Shown piece by piece: positions 9,504-16,943 of a DNA stretch of 64,000 bases (position 1 is its first letter; the number at the start of each line of letters is the position of its first letter). Location of the stretch: the NCBI RefSeq assembly GCF_963555915.1, contig NZ_CAUVXL010000046.1:1-64000 (forward strand). Direction: 5' to 3'. Below the pieces are notes generated by a model. It had not been told where the DNA came from. It did no database searches and saw nothing but the letters and a program-made list of their open reading frames with translations. The stretch is from Protofrankia sp963555915. GTDB lineage: Bacteria > Actinomycetota > Actinomycetes > Frankiales > Frankiaceae. A program made the position numbers and the translations under genes.

Positions 9504-11465
9504 GTAGTCCCGGACGACATACTGACCCAGCGCCCCCGGATCGGGGGACAGCATCCGACCGCCGTTGCGCCGCGCGACCTCATCGACGAACTGCACCAGC
9601 CGTGGCTCGTTGTCAAGCATGAACACGTTGATTGTCGCCCCACGGCGGGTCAGTCGGTCCACCTCGGCCAGGGTCAGCTCGAGGGTTTCCGGAGTGGGCG
9701 GCCAGGAGAAGGCGGGCGTGCCGTTACGCATCAGGTGCGCGGTCGGCTCACCGTCGGTGACCACCAGTACGATCGGTTCGGAATCCGGATGTTTCGACAC
9801 CAGCCGACCCGCGATCATCAGTGCGTGCTGGAGGTTCGTGCCCTGTACCACTTCGGAGTCCAGCCCGGCGAGCTCCACCGGGCGCAGCAGCCGGGCGTAG
9901 TCGGAGAAACCGACCAGATGGATCGTGTCCTGCGGGAACTTCGTGCTGATCAGGGTGTGCAGCGCGAGCGCTGTCGACTTCGCCACTCCCCAGGTCCCCC
10001 GCAGCGCCATGGAATAGGAGAGATCGACCAACAGGCACACCACGGCCGAGGTCCGGCGTTCGGTCTCGGCGACTTCGAAGTCGGCGACATCCAGGCGCAC
10101 CGCTCCGTCCGGGCCGGCCGGCCCCGCCCGTAGAACCGCGTTGCGGACAGTGCGGACGACGTCGAGGGGCTGGGCGTCACCGAAGCACCACCGCCGGGAT
10201 GTCCCGGTGAGCTCGCCGGCCGCGCCGGCGTCGGCGACATCGTGATCACCGCGTCCGTGGGCGTCCAACCGGTGGAAGATGCGAGTCAGCGCGGTCTGCC
10301 CGATGCGGCGGACCGCCCGCGGGGTCAGCTCCAGGTTGCCGGCGTTGCGGGTCAGGAAACCCTGGCGTTCCAGCTCCTTTTCGATCTGCTGGAGGGTACG
10401 CAGGTCGTCGACGGCATCTCGGCCCAGCGCTCGCGCGATCGCGTCCGGATCGATGTCCTCCAGGGACGCCCCGGCGTAGTCCTGGGACAGCGCGGCAGCC
10501 AGTTCGTCGAGCTCAGCCAGCTCCTCCAGCGCGCTGGTGGCCTCCCCCAGCCCGAGGGGGCGCTCGCCGGTCATCGGGTCCCGCACCCGGCCGCGCGCGG
10601 GCTGGCCCCAGCCGAGGTCCGGGCGGGCGGCCCGGAGCGCATCGTGCAGCCGGGACAGCTCGGCCGCCAGGCCCATGTCAGCCATGGCGGCGGTCATCAG
10701 ATCGGCCAGTTCCTGACGTTGCTGCGGGGACAGGCCCGCCATCAGCCGCGCAGCAGCCGCGGCGCGCCGCGCCAACGAATCCACCAGCTCGTCCAGCGAG
10801 CGCGGATTGTCCGGGAAGAAGTCACCGAACGAGCGCATGAAGTTCTCGAACGCGGCGTCGGTGTGCTCGCCGCGGGCATCCGCCTCCAGCATGCTGTTGA
10901 GCGCGTTCAGCATGTCTGCCACTCGGGCCATGGCCGCGGGCGTGCTGTTCTCCAACGCCTGTTTCATGCCGCGGAACTGCGTGTCGAGCACCTCGCGGCG
11001 GAGCAGGTCGGAGATCTTTGCGAACGTCTCGCGCGCAAGGGGCGAACGCCACTCGTAGTCGGCCAGCGCGCTCACGGCCCGGGCCGGGTCGCCCGGCACG
11101 GCGTCGAGTTCGGCTTCGCGCAGGCGGGCATCGTCGGAGGGGTCCGGGAACAGCGCGGTCCGCTCCTGCCCCACCGCCTCGTCCAGAAGCTCACGGACCT
11201 GCTCCAGAGTGCCGTCCAGACGCCCGCGCGCGCGGGCCTCGCGCCGCCGGCGCTCCACCTGGCGGCGCAGATCCTCCAGGCCACGGCGGTTGGGTGTGCC
11301 CCGGCGCAGCAACGCGTCCAGAGCCTCGCGCGGGGTTCGGCCATCAAGGATGTGCTCGGACATCTCGTCCAGCGCGCCCGCCACGTCGAACGGGTATGCC
11401 AGGGGGTCCGGGCCCCCGTCCCATGGGCCGTACCGGAATCCCGCCGGCCCGGTCCCGGCGCTCAT
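9471..11465 (-). CDS. VWA domain protein (magnesium-chelatase D/CoxE-like partner)
   Basis: A 664-residue cytoplasmic protein. A long helical N-terminal region precedes a C-terminal von Willebrand A domain with a clear MIDAS: VDLSYSMAL (DxSxS), the Thr in GTNLQHAL and the Asp in VVTDGEPT. It is coupled by a 4-base ATGA overlap to the upstream AAA ATPase gene, as in MoxR-VWA and chelatase ChlI-ChlD pairs, where the ATPase remodels a target and the VWA protein acts as adaptor or metal-dependent binder. Its 3' end overlaps the GGDEF gene by 33 bases in a convergent arrangement. No metal-chelatase substrate genes are nearby, so the target is unknown. Confidence 0.8.
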   Translation of the reverse strand: MSAGTGPAGFRYGPWDGGPDPLAYPFDVAGALDEMSEHILDGRTPREALDALLRRGTPNRRGLEDLRRQVERRRREARARGRLDGTLEQVRELLDEAVGQERTALFPDPSDDARLREAELDAVPGDPARAVSALADYEWRSPLARETFAKISDLLRREVLDTQFRGMKQALENSTPAAMARVADMLNALNSMLEADARGEHTDAAFENFMRSFGDFFPDNPRSLDELVDSLARRAAAAARLMAGLSPQQRQELADLMTAAMADMGLAAELSRLHDALRAARPDLGWGQPARGRVRDPMTGERPLGLGEATSALEELAELDELAAALSQDYAGASLEDIDPDAIARALGRDAVDDLRTLQQIEKELERQGFLTRNAGNLELTPRAVRRIGQTALTRIFHRLDAHGRGDHDVADAGAAGELTGTSRRWCFGDAQPLDVVRTVRNAVLRAGPAGPDGAVRLDVADFEVAETERRTSAVVCLLVDLSYSMALRGTWGVAKSTALALHTLISTKFPQDTIHLVGFSDYARLLRPVELAGLDSEVVQGTNLQHALMIAGRLVSKHPDSEPIVLVVTDGEPTAHLMRNGTPAFSWPPTPETLELTLAEVDRLTRRGATINVFMLDNEPRLVQFVDEVARRNGGRMLSPDPGALGQYVVRDYLRARSGRRSR

Positions 11466-12901
11466 CCGCCGTACACCGTCCGGCCCGGCAGTTCTTCCTT
11501 GGCGAGCCGCCGGTTGAGGTGCAGACCCTCCATAGCCAGTTCAAGCCCGGCCGCGGCGAGCCCCGGCGACTCCGCACCGTCAATGCCGAGCCTGATGAGG
11601 ATCGCGGCGAGCCCCGGCACCGGGCCGACCCGCCGAAGCAACTCCGTGGCCGGGATGAGATCACCGGTCTCAACCGGGCCGTCCACCTCGAAACGCCGTT
11701 GCAGACCGCTCAGGTCGGTGCCGGCGAGTCGGGCGCGAAAGGTCTCGGCGACAGCCCGCCGCAGCAGGTGCGCGAGGATCTCGTCCTCCCGCCCCTCCTC
11801 CAGCTGGTCGAACTCGACCTTGCCGCGTACCGCCGGCACGATCGTTGAGAGATCGACGACCCGGGCCGTCGGAACGTTTTCGCCGGCCAGCGCCGCCCGG
11901 CGCACCGCCGAGGCGGCCACGGTCTCGACGGCGGCCACCGACAGCCGGGCCGACACGCCGGAGCGCCGATCGACCTGCGGGGCGTCGCGCACCAGCCGGG
12001 TGAAGCGCGCGACCACCTCCAGCAGGTGGTCGGGGACGGCGGGAAGGCCCAGCGGCGAGTCCCGCCAGTTCAGCGCCGCCTCTTGGCGGATCAGGGCCAG
12101 TTCGTCGTCGAGGCGCAGCGGGTAGTGGGTGCGGACCTCGGCGCCGAAGCGGTCCTTGAGAGGTGTGATGATCCGGCCCCGGTTGGTGTAGTCCTCGGGA
12201 TTCGCCGAAGCGACGAGAAACAGGTCGAGCGGGAGCCGCAGGACGTAGCCCCGGACCTGGATGTCGCGTTCCTCTAGCACGTTCAGGAGCGATACCTGGA
12301 TCCGTTCGGCCAGGTCGGGAAGTTCGTTCACGCTGAAGATGCCGCGGTTGGTACGTGGTATCAGACCGTAGTGGACGGTCTCCGGGTCACCCAGAGTGCG
12401 GCCCTGTGCGACCTTGACCGGGTCGACGTCGCCGATCAGATCGCCGACGCTGGTGTCCGGCGTGGCCAGTTTCTCGCCGAACCGTTCGAAGCGGTGCTTC
12501 CACGAAACCGGGGTGTCGTCACCGAACTCGGTGACCAACAGCCGGCACCGGGTGCACACTGGGGTGAAAGGGTGATCATTGATCTCGCAGCCGGAGACCA
12601 CCGGTGTCCACTCGTCCAACAGGCCCACCAGGGTGCGGATCAGGCGGGTCTTGCCCTGCCCGCGTTCCCCGAGGAAGACGATGTCGTGCCCGGCGAGCAG
12701 GGCACGCTCGACCTGGGGGAGCACGGTGTCGTCGAAGCCGACGATGCCGGGAAACCGGTTCTCGCCACCCGCCATCCGGGCGAGGGTGTTGTTGCGCAGT
12801 TCAGTGCGTACGGACCGGTGCCGGTGTCCTGAGCCACGCAGGACACCGAGCGTTGTCGGTTCAGGGGACTGCGGGGCCTGGGCCCCTGACAGATCGAGCA
12901 C
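11462..12901 (-). CDS. AAA+ ATPase, MoxR/ChlI-like
   Basis: A 479-residue ATPase. Walker A is GERGQGKTR, the Walker-B region reads GIFSVNELPDL, and sensor 1 is VASANPEDY. Between them lies an insertion with CTRCRLLV, a CxxC pair that could bind zinc with nearby Cys/His (SGCEINDHPFTPVCTRC). The protein resembles the magnesium-chelatase subunit I/sigma-54-interacting ATPase group used with VWA partners. It is the first gene of a two-gene unit, and its stop overlaps the VWA start (ATGA). The GTG at 12899-12901 is the first in-frame start; a later start is possible. Upstream lie three tandem stem-loops and greA on the same strand. Confidence 0.8.
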   Translation of the reverse strand: MLDLSGAQAPQSPEPTTLGVLRGSGHRHRSVRTELRNNTLARMAGGENRFPGIVGFDDTVLPQVERALLAGHDIVFLGERGQGKTRLIRTLVGLLDEWTPVVSGCEINDHPFTPVCTRCRLLVTEFGDDTPVSWKHRFERFGEKLATPDTSVGDLIGDVDPVKVAQGRTLGDPETVHYGLIPRTNRGIFSVNELPDLAERIQVSLLNVLEERDIQVRGYVLRLPLDLFLVASANPEDYTNRGRIITPLKDRFGAEVRTHYPLRLDDELALIRQEAALNWRDSPLGLPAVPDHLLEVVARFTRLVRDAPQVDRRSGVSARLSVAAVETVAASAVRRAALAGENVPTARVVDLSTIVPAVRGKVEFDQLEEGREDEILAHLLRRAVAETFRARLAGTDLSGLQRRFEVDGPVETGDLIPATELLRRVGPVPGLAAILIRLGIDGAESPGLAAAGLELAMEGLHLNRRLAKEELPGRTVYGG

Positions 12902-12948
12902 TAGTTGACGGTACGTCCCCGGGGTCTCGGGCGCAGGGAAGTTGCCCC

Positions 12949-13108
12949 GACCGGAGGCGGCGCGATGATGTTTTGTGCGCCGCCGGAGGTCTTGGGGTGG
13001 GCACTGACCGGAGGCGGCGCGATGATGTTTTGTGCGCCGCCGGAGGTCTTGGGGTGGGCACTGACCGGAGGCGGCGCGATGATGTTTTGTGCGCCGCCGG
13101 AGGTCTCG
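12949..13108. repeat. Three tandem 57-bp hairpin repeats between greA and the AAA gene
   Basis: Units start at 12949, 13006 and 13063 (the last is cut at 13108). They are identical over their shared length apart from the final few bases. Each holds an inner stem ggcggcgc/gcgccgcc around the loop gatgatgttttgt and an outer gacc/ggtc stem, then the spacer ttggggtgggcact. Perfect copies imply recent expansion. The loop matches three other hairpin loci in this window (13673, 38241, 55446). Confidence 0.85.
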
Positions 13109-13177
13109 GGAAGTCGGTTACCCCGGCTGCGGTATGCCGGCCCGGGCTGCGGGTCCGGGCCGGTCGCTCTGAGGAGA

Positions 13178-13660
13178 TCAGCGGTGGTACGGCTCCACCG
13201 AGACGATCGCAACCCGGGCCGGGCGGCCGTTGGGCAGGGTGTAGGTCACGGTGTCACCGGCCTTGTGGCCGGCGACCGCTCCACCCAGTGGTGACTGTGC
13301 CGAATACACCTCAAGCGGTGTGCTGTGGTCCTCGCGGGATCCGATCAGGAACTTTTCGGTGTCGTCGTCGTCGGGGAAGCGGACCTCGACCACGGTGCCC
13401 GGACCCGCAGCGCCGTTGAACTGCGGCGCCTCGCCGACTCGCGCGTCACGCAGCAGGTCGGTGAGCTGTCGGATGCGGGACTCCATCTTGCCCTGTTCTT
13501 CCTTGGCTGCGTGGTAGCCGCCGTTCTCCTTGAGGTCACCCTCCTCGCGAGCAGCTTCGATCTTGTTGGCGATCTCGACACGACCGGTCCCGGTGAGGTG
13601 GTCGAGCTCCCCGCGGAGCCGGTCGTACGCCTCCTGGGTCAGCCACGTCTGCTGCGACAC
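13178..13660 (-). CDS. greA: Transcription elongation factor GreA
   Basis: A 160-residue protein of standard GreA length. The N-terminal coiled coil contains WLTQEAYDRLRGELDHL, IEAAREEGDLKENGGYHAAK and KMESRIRQL; the acidic tip residues (EEGDLKENG) insert into the RNA polymerase secondary channel to stimulate cleavage of backtracked RNA. The C-terminal FKBP-like domain ends with SPLGGAVAGHKAGDTV and NGRPARVAIVSVEPY. The GTG at 13658-13660 lies behind AAGGAG with normal spacing. The order greA - DUF4307 - mca is the common actinobacterial arrangement. A hairpin element sits just upstream of the ribosome site. Confidence 0.95.
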   Translation of the reverse strand: MSQQTWLTQEAYDRLRGELDHLTGTGRVEIANKIEAAREEGDLKENGGYHAAKEEQGKMESRIRQLTDLLRDARVGEAPQFNGAAGPGTVVEVRFPDDDDTEKFLIGSREDHSTPLEVYSAQSPLGGAVAGHKAGDTVTYTLPNGRPARVAIVSVEPYHR

Positions 13661-14008
13661 GCGTCACGCTCCTTACGTTGCCTGGGGCCGCCGGCCGCGC
13701 GCGACAGAACCATGATCGCGCGGCCTTTGGCCGGTTACATTGCTTGGGGCCGCTATATCTCGGTGGGACTCTCGCGGGGCCTTTGTTGGGTTATTTCGCC
13801 GTGAAGGGCGGCCGATGGTGGAAATTGTTGGAGTCAAGGGCGGTGGGCGGGGGTTGGAAGTGATGGCGGGGACAGGGGCAAACGCCCAGCTTAACAGTTG
13901 GCAGTCTGAGTCGGAGCAACCGCGCGCAGGCAAGCGTCACTGCTTGCCGTAGACGACGAACCAGGACACGACCGCGCCCTGGTTGCGTGCCAGGACCCCG
14001 CCCGCTTG
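13661..14008. other. Region between greA and DUF4307 with hairpin element and gene-like tail
   Basis: It holds the greA ribosome site and a stem-loop flanked by direct repeats (13673-13753). It then has a G-rich stretch without coding potential, and at 13937-14008 a 23-codon in-frame continuation of the DUF4307 reading frame past its TGA. No other gene is seen. Confidence 0.6.
13673..13753. repeat. Stem-loop flanked by 19-bp direct repeats upstream of greA
   Basis: Direct repeats ttacgttgcctggggccgc (13673-13691) and ttacattgcttggggccgc (13735-13753) differ at two positions. Between them lies a hairpin with arms 13693-13704 and 13716-13725 (ggccgcgcgcga/tcgcgcggcc). Read on the minus strand, its 11-base loop is tcatggttctg, matching the loop family seen at 12949, 38286 and 55463. 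Confidence 0.75.
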
Positions 14009-14476
14009 TCAGCCGGGGCGGGTGATCTGACAGTCCTCGACTTCGACCACGTTTGCCTCCCGTGATGTGGTCAGTGTGACCTTTACGGTCGTGACCCGTC
14101 GGCCGTCTGTAGTCGGACCGACAACGATGTCGGTACGTCGGCCGACGACCTGGTCATCCCGGGAGCGTGCGCGGACAGTGCATTGTGCCACGGCGTTGGG
14201 TGACTTTTCCACATCGAACGTCAGCTGCGCCTGCGTCCCGTTGATCCGGAAGGCGCGGGTGGCATAGTCCAGCCGGTCCGGATGGCCCTGGACCCACCCG
14301 GCGCCGACCGCCGCGACCACGATGATGAGGACTGTCGCCAGCAGGAACCAGGGTGCCACCCTGATCCCACCGAGCCACGGGATGTCGAGCCAGCGCAGGG
14401 GGAAGCCGAGCACGCGCGACCGTCCCGGCAGGGCGGCGCGCCGTGTCTGTCTGGACGAGGTCACCGGAGGCATCGG
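14009..14476 (-). CDS. DUF4307 domain membrane protein
   Basis: About 155 residues. It has one membrane helix (VAPWFLLATVLIIVVAAVGAGW) after a short cytoplasmic N-terminus and then an extracytoplasmic beta-rich domain: DYATRAFRI, AQLTFDVEKSPNAVAQCTVRA and VTTVKVTLTTSREANVVEVEDC. This fits DUF4307, a family nearly always found between greA and mca in actinobacteria; its role is not known. Several ATGs (14527, 14491, 14476) are possible; 14476 avoids overlap with the divergent mca start, but there is no clear ribosome site. After the TGA the same frame stays open for 23 codons with strong G/C third-base bias. Confidence 0.75.
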   Translation of the reverse strand, partial: PMPPVTSSRQTRRAALPGRSRVLGFPLRWLDIPWLGGIRVAPWFLLATVLIIVVAAVGAGWVQGHPDRLDYATRAFRINGTQAQLTFDVEKSPNAVAQCTVRARSRDDQVVGRRTDIVVGPTTDGRRVTTVKVTLTTSREANVVEVEDCQITRPG

Positions 14477-14489
14477 GGACAATGGTGGC

Positions 14490-15395
14490 ATGTCCGAGGC
14501 GACCAGTGGGGATGGCCTGCGACTCATGGCAGTTCACGCCCACCCTGACGATGAGTCCAGCAAGGGTGCGGCAAGCATGGCACGCTACGTCCACGAGGGC
14601 GTTGACGTACTTGTGGTGACCTGCACCGGTGGTGAGGCGGGCACCGTACTGAACCCCGATCTGGACAGACCGGACGTCCACGCCCGCCTGCCGCAACTGC
14701 GGCGGGCCGAGATGGAGGAAGCACGTCGCATTCTGGGAGTCCGGCAGGTCTGGCTGGGTTTTCATGACTCCGGTCTGCCCGAGGGTGATCCGCCGCCGCC
14801 GCTGCCGGAAGGGTGCTTCGCGCTCATGCCGCTGGCTGACGCGGCCAGACCGTTGATCCGACTGATGCGGGAGTTCCGGCCGCAGGTGGTGCTCACCTAT
14901 GATGAAAACGGTGGATATCCACATCCTGATCACATCATGAACCACAAGGTCACGATCGAGGCGTTCGAGGCTACGGGTGACGCGGAGCGTTACCTAGAGG
15001 TAGGACGCGAGGTCGGTCTGTCACCATGGCAGCCACTCAAGCTCTATTATCACCAGACGTTCCACAAGGCGCGGATGCTCGCCCTGCATGACGCCATGCT
15101 CGCGAGCGGGCGTGAATCGCCCTATGTCGAGTATCTGGCGAAGTGGGTCGACCGCGCGGGTGACGCCGGGCGGATCACGACCAGAGTTCCGTGCGAGGAC
15201 TTCTTCGAGACCCGCGACCGTGCGTTGCTGGCCCACGCCACCCAGGTGGACCCGAACGGGCCGTGGTTCCGCATCCCACTGAAGATCCAGCGCGAGGCGT
15301 GGCCCACTGAGGACTACCAACTCGCCCGATCGCTGATCGAAGTGGGGACGCTGCCCGAGAACGACCTCTTCAACGGGATCCGCCGATCGCCCTGA
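14490..15395 (+). CDS. mca: Mycothiol S-conjugate amidase
   Basis: A 301-residue zinc amidase of the LmbE/PIG-L fold. The metal-binding AHPDDE (His18, Asp20, Asp21) is near the N-terminus and the second His site is in GYPHPDHIMNH. VVTCTGGEAGTVLNP and LGFHDSGLP are characteristic of Mca rather than MshB. It cleaves mycothiol conjugates of electrophiles and antibiotics to a mercapturic acid and the glucosaminyl-inositol part, so it marks the host as a mycothiol-making actinobacterium. The ATG at 14490 fits the family start. It is divergent from DUF4307, and a small membrane protein plus a TerB protein lie downstream. Confidence 0.93.
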   Translation: MSEATSGDGLRLMAVHAHPDDESSKGAASMARYVHEGVDVLVVTCTGGEAGTVLNPDLDRPDVHARLPQLRRAEMEEARRILGVRQVWLGFHDSGLPEGDPPPPLPEGCFALMPLADAARPLIRLMREFRPQVVLTYDENGGYPHPDHIMNHKVTIEAFEATGDAERYLEVGREVGLSPWQPLKLYYHQTFHKARMLALHDAMLASGRESPYVEYLAKWVDRAGDAGRITTRVPCEDFFETRDRALLAHATQVDPNGPWFRIPLKIQREAWPTEDYQLARSLIEVGTLPENDLFNGIRRSP

Positions 15396-15534
15396 TTGTC
15401 AGGAAATGGCCCGGGGTGCGGGCACGGCCACGAGCCATCGGTCGTTGCTGGTGACAGGATGCTGTCTCAATGCGGCATCCAGGCCCGCACATGCGAACGC
15501 ACGGCCCATTTGGCATGGATGAGAGGAACACGTC

Positions 15535-15990
15535 ATGGCGATCTGGGATCGTCTGCGCACCACCACGACGACCATGCAGCAACAACTGAACGCCAAGAAA
15601 AACGATCTTAAAAGCGGTGCCTTCAGGGACGCGAGCATGGCCATGTGCGCGCTGGTCGCAGCCGCCGACGGCAGCATCGACCCGGACGAGCGCCGTAAGG
15701 TCGCCGCGCTCATCGGGTCGAACGAGGTATTGCAGAACTTTCCGGCTGACCAGCTACAGCAGAAGTTCAACGACTACTGCACCAAGCTGGCGACCGACTT
15801 CGACTTCGGCAAGGTCAGTGTGATCCAGGACATCGGCAAGACCAAGAAGAAGCCCGCCGAAGCACGGGCGGTGATCCAGATAGGCATCGTCATCGGCGGT
15901 GCTGACGGTAACTTCGACAAGTCCGAGCAGCAGGTTGTTCGGGAGGCATGCTATGCGGTGGGGCTGGACCCCCACGAGTTCGACCTCTGA
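15535..15990 (+). CDS. TerB family tellurite-resistance-like protein
   Basis: A 151-residue soluble helical protein. It has the two TerB acidic repeats: AAADGSIDPDERRKVAALI and GGADGNFDKSEQQVVREA. Each has Asp/Glu clusters that coordinate metal ions in TerB structures. It starts MAIWDRLRTTTTTMQQQL with an ATG eight bases behind a GAGAGGA site, and the length is normal for TerB. TerB proteins act in tellurite/phage stress systems with TerC/TerD partners, but no ter genes are nearby, so this may be a stand-alone stress protein. A long inverted repeat directly follows the stop. Confidence 0.88.
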   Translation: MAIWDRLRTTTTTMQQQLNAKKNDLKSGAFRDASMAMCALVAAADGSIDPDERRKVAALIGSNEVLQNFPADQLQQKFNDYCTKLATDFDFGKVSVIQDIGKTKKKPAEARAVIQIGIVIGGADGNFDKSEQQVVREACYAVGLDPHEFDL

Positions 15991-15991
15991 T

Positions 15992-16097
15992 CGGCGGGCT
16001 CCAGCCGGCGCCTGACCGCGTTTCTCGTCGCCTTGCGTACGCCTCCGGGTACGCGGCGGCTCCTCGACCTTGTCAGTCATCCGGCTGGAGCCCGCCG
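15992..16097 (+). terminator. Long inverted repeat after the TerB gene
   Basis: Perfect 17-base arms at 15992-16008 and 16081-16097 enclose about 70 bases that hold a smaller gcgtac/gtacgc hairpin. It starts one base after the TerB stop. It lacks a U-run, so it may be a structured 3' end or terminator typical of high-GC hosts, or a cruciform element. Confidence 0.5.
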
Positions 16098-16136
16098 GCA
16101 CAGGGCCCCAGCCGGATTGCGACGTAGGGTTGAGGC

Positions 16137-16400
16137 GTGACTCTTGCGGGACAGACCCTTGCACTTGAGGTCAGCGCGGGCACTGGCGGGTTCCTCGTGG
16201 TCCTGCTGCTGGGCCTGGCGGCTGTCGGCCTCTTCACGATGATGTCGCGCAGCCTTGTACGGCTGCGTGGCAACGTCGCCAGCGGACGCTTTGGGAAGCA
16301 TACGGCAGATCGAGGTGGACAGCCCGACGGTCATGGCTCCGGCAACGGCCATGGCTCCGGTAGCGACATCCCGGTCCAGGACGCAGCCGGGCGCTCGTAA
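16137..16400 (+). CDS. Small single-pass membrane protein downstream of mca/terB
   Basis: An 87-residue product starting MTLAGQTLALEVSAGTG, followed by one strong membrane helix (GFLVVLLLGLAAVGLFTMM), a basic SRSLVRLRGN and a disordered Gly/His/Ser tail containing GHGSGNGHGSGS. A short membrane protein of this design is common near mca in actinobacteria, though I do not know a function. The GTG at 16137 fits; there is no strong ribosome site. It ends at a TAA inside the left arm of a convergent hairpin. Confidence 0.65.
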   Translation: MTLAGQTLALEVSAGTGGFLVVLLLGLAAVGLFTMMSRSLVRLRGNVASGRFGKHTADRGGQPDGHGSGNGHGSGSDIPVQDAAGRS

Positions 16401-16446
16401 CGATGTGAATCTGATGCTCCTGCCACAGCACGAGATTCACATCGTT
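16399..16446. terminator. Convergent stem-loop before arfB
   Basis: Perfect 14-base arms aacgatgtgaatct (16399-16412) and agattcacatcgtt (16433-16446) flank a 20-base loop. It sits between the small membrane-protein gene (+) and arfB (-) and overlaps the stop of the former, which suggests a bidirectional terminator. Confidence 0.6.
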
Positions 16447-16505
16447 CCCAAAGGGCGTCCGGCAACAGGGGCGTTGATCAACGAGCGGGGCGACAGCAGC
16501 GATGA

Positions 16506-16937
16506 TCAATCCTCGGGGTCGGCGCGGCGCTGACGCAAGACCCGCGCCCGCTGCTTTTTGCCGGTGATGCGCCGCTGCACGGCTCCGGCGGATGGACGGG
16601 TCGGGCGCCGCGCCTGTGGTGGGGGTTCGCTCGCGGTGCGCAGGGTTGCCGTCAACCGTGCGAGGGCAGCTTCACGATTACGTAGCTGCGATCGGTGTTC
16701 GCTGGAGGTCACGGTGAGGACGCCGTCGACCAATCGACCTTCCAGCCGCGTCAGTGTCCGCTCGCGTAGCCGTTCGGGAAGCGACGGCGAACGGCGAACG
16801 TCAAAGGATACCTCGACCCGGCTGTCCGACGTGTTCACCCCCTGCCCGCCAGGCCCGCTCGACCGGGAGAATCGCCAGGTCAGGTCGGATTCGCGCAGTA
16901 TGAAGCCCGGGCGGACCTGAGATGGTGGAAATGTCAC
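16506..16937 (-). CDS. arfB: Ribosome-rescue peptidyl-tRNA hydrolase ArfB (YaeJ-like)
   Basis: A 143-residue class-I release-factor-like protein with the catalytic GGQ motif (SSGPGGQGVNTSDSRVEV). It has no codon-recognition domain. The basic C-terminal tail (RRITGKKQRARVLRQRR) is the part that enters the empty mRNA channel of stalled ribosomes. It hydrolyses peptidyl-tRNA on non-stop ribosomes. The GTG at 16935-16937 gives VTFPPSQVRPGF; the long upstream frame is antisense to the next gene. Its start is only six bases from the start of the divergent carboxyltransferase gene. Confidence 0.9.
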   Translation of the reverse strand: MTFPPSQVRPGFILRESDLTWRFSRSSGPGGQGVNTSDSRVEVSFDVRRSPSLPERLRERTLTRLEGRLVDGVLTVTSSEHRSQLRNREAALARLTATLRTASEPPPQARRPTRPSAGAVQRRITGKKQRARVLRQRRADPED

Positions 16938-16943
16938 TGCACC

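Noticed and set aside
10242..12125. 627-residue plus-strand ORF over the VWA/AAA genes
   Set aside because: It is a shadow of two well-supported minus-strand genes.
12949..13108. Three repeats that could be taken for a CRISPR array
   Set aside because: Units are tandem with no unique spacers, and each unit is a hairpin. No cas genes are in the window.
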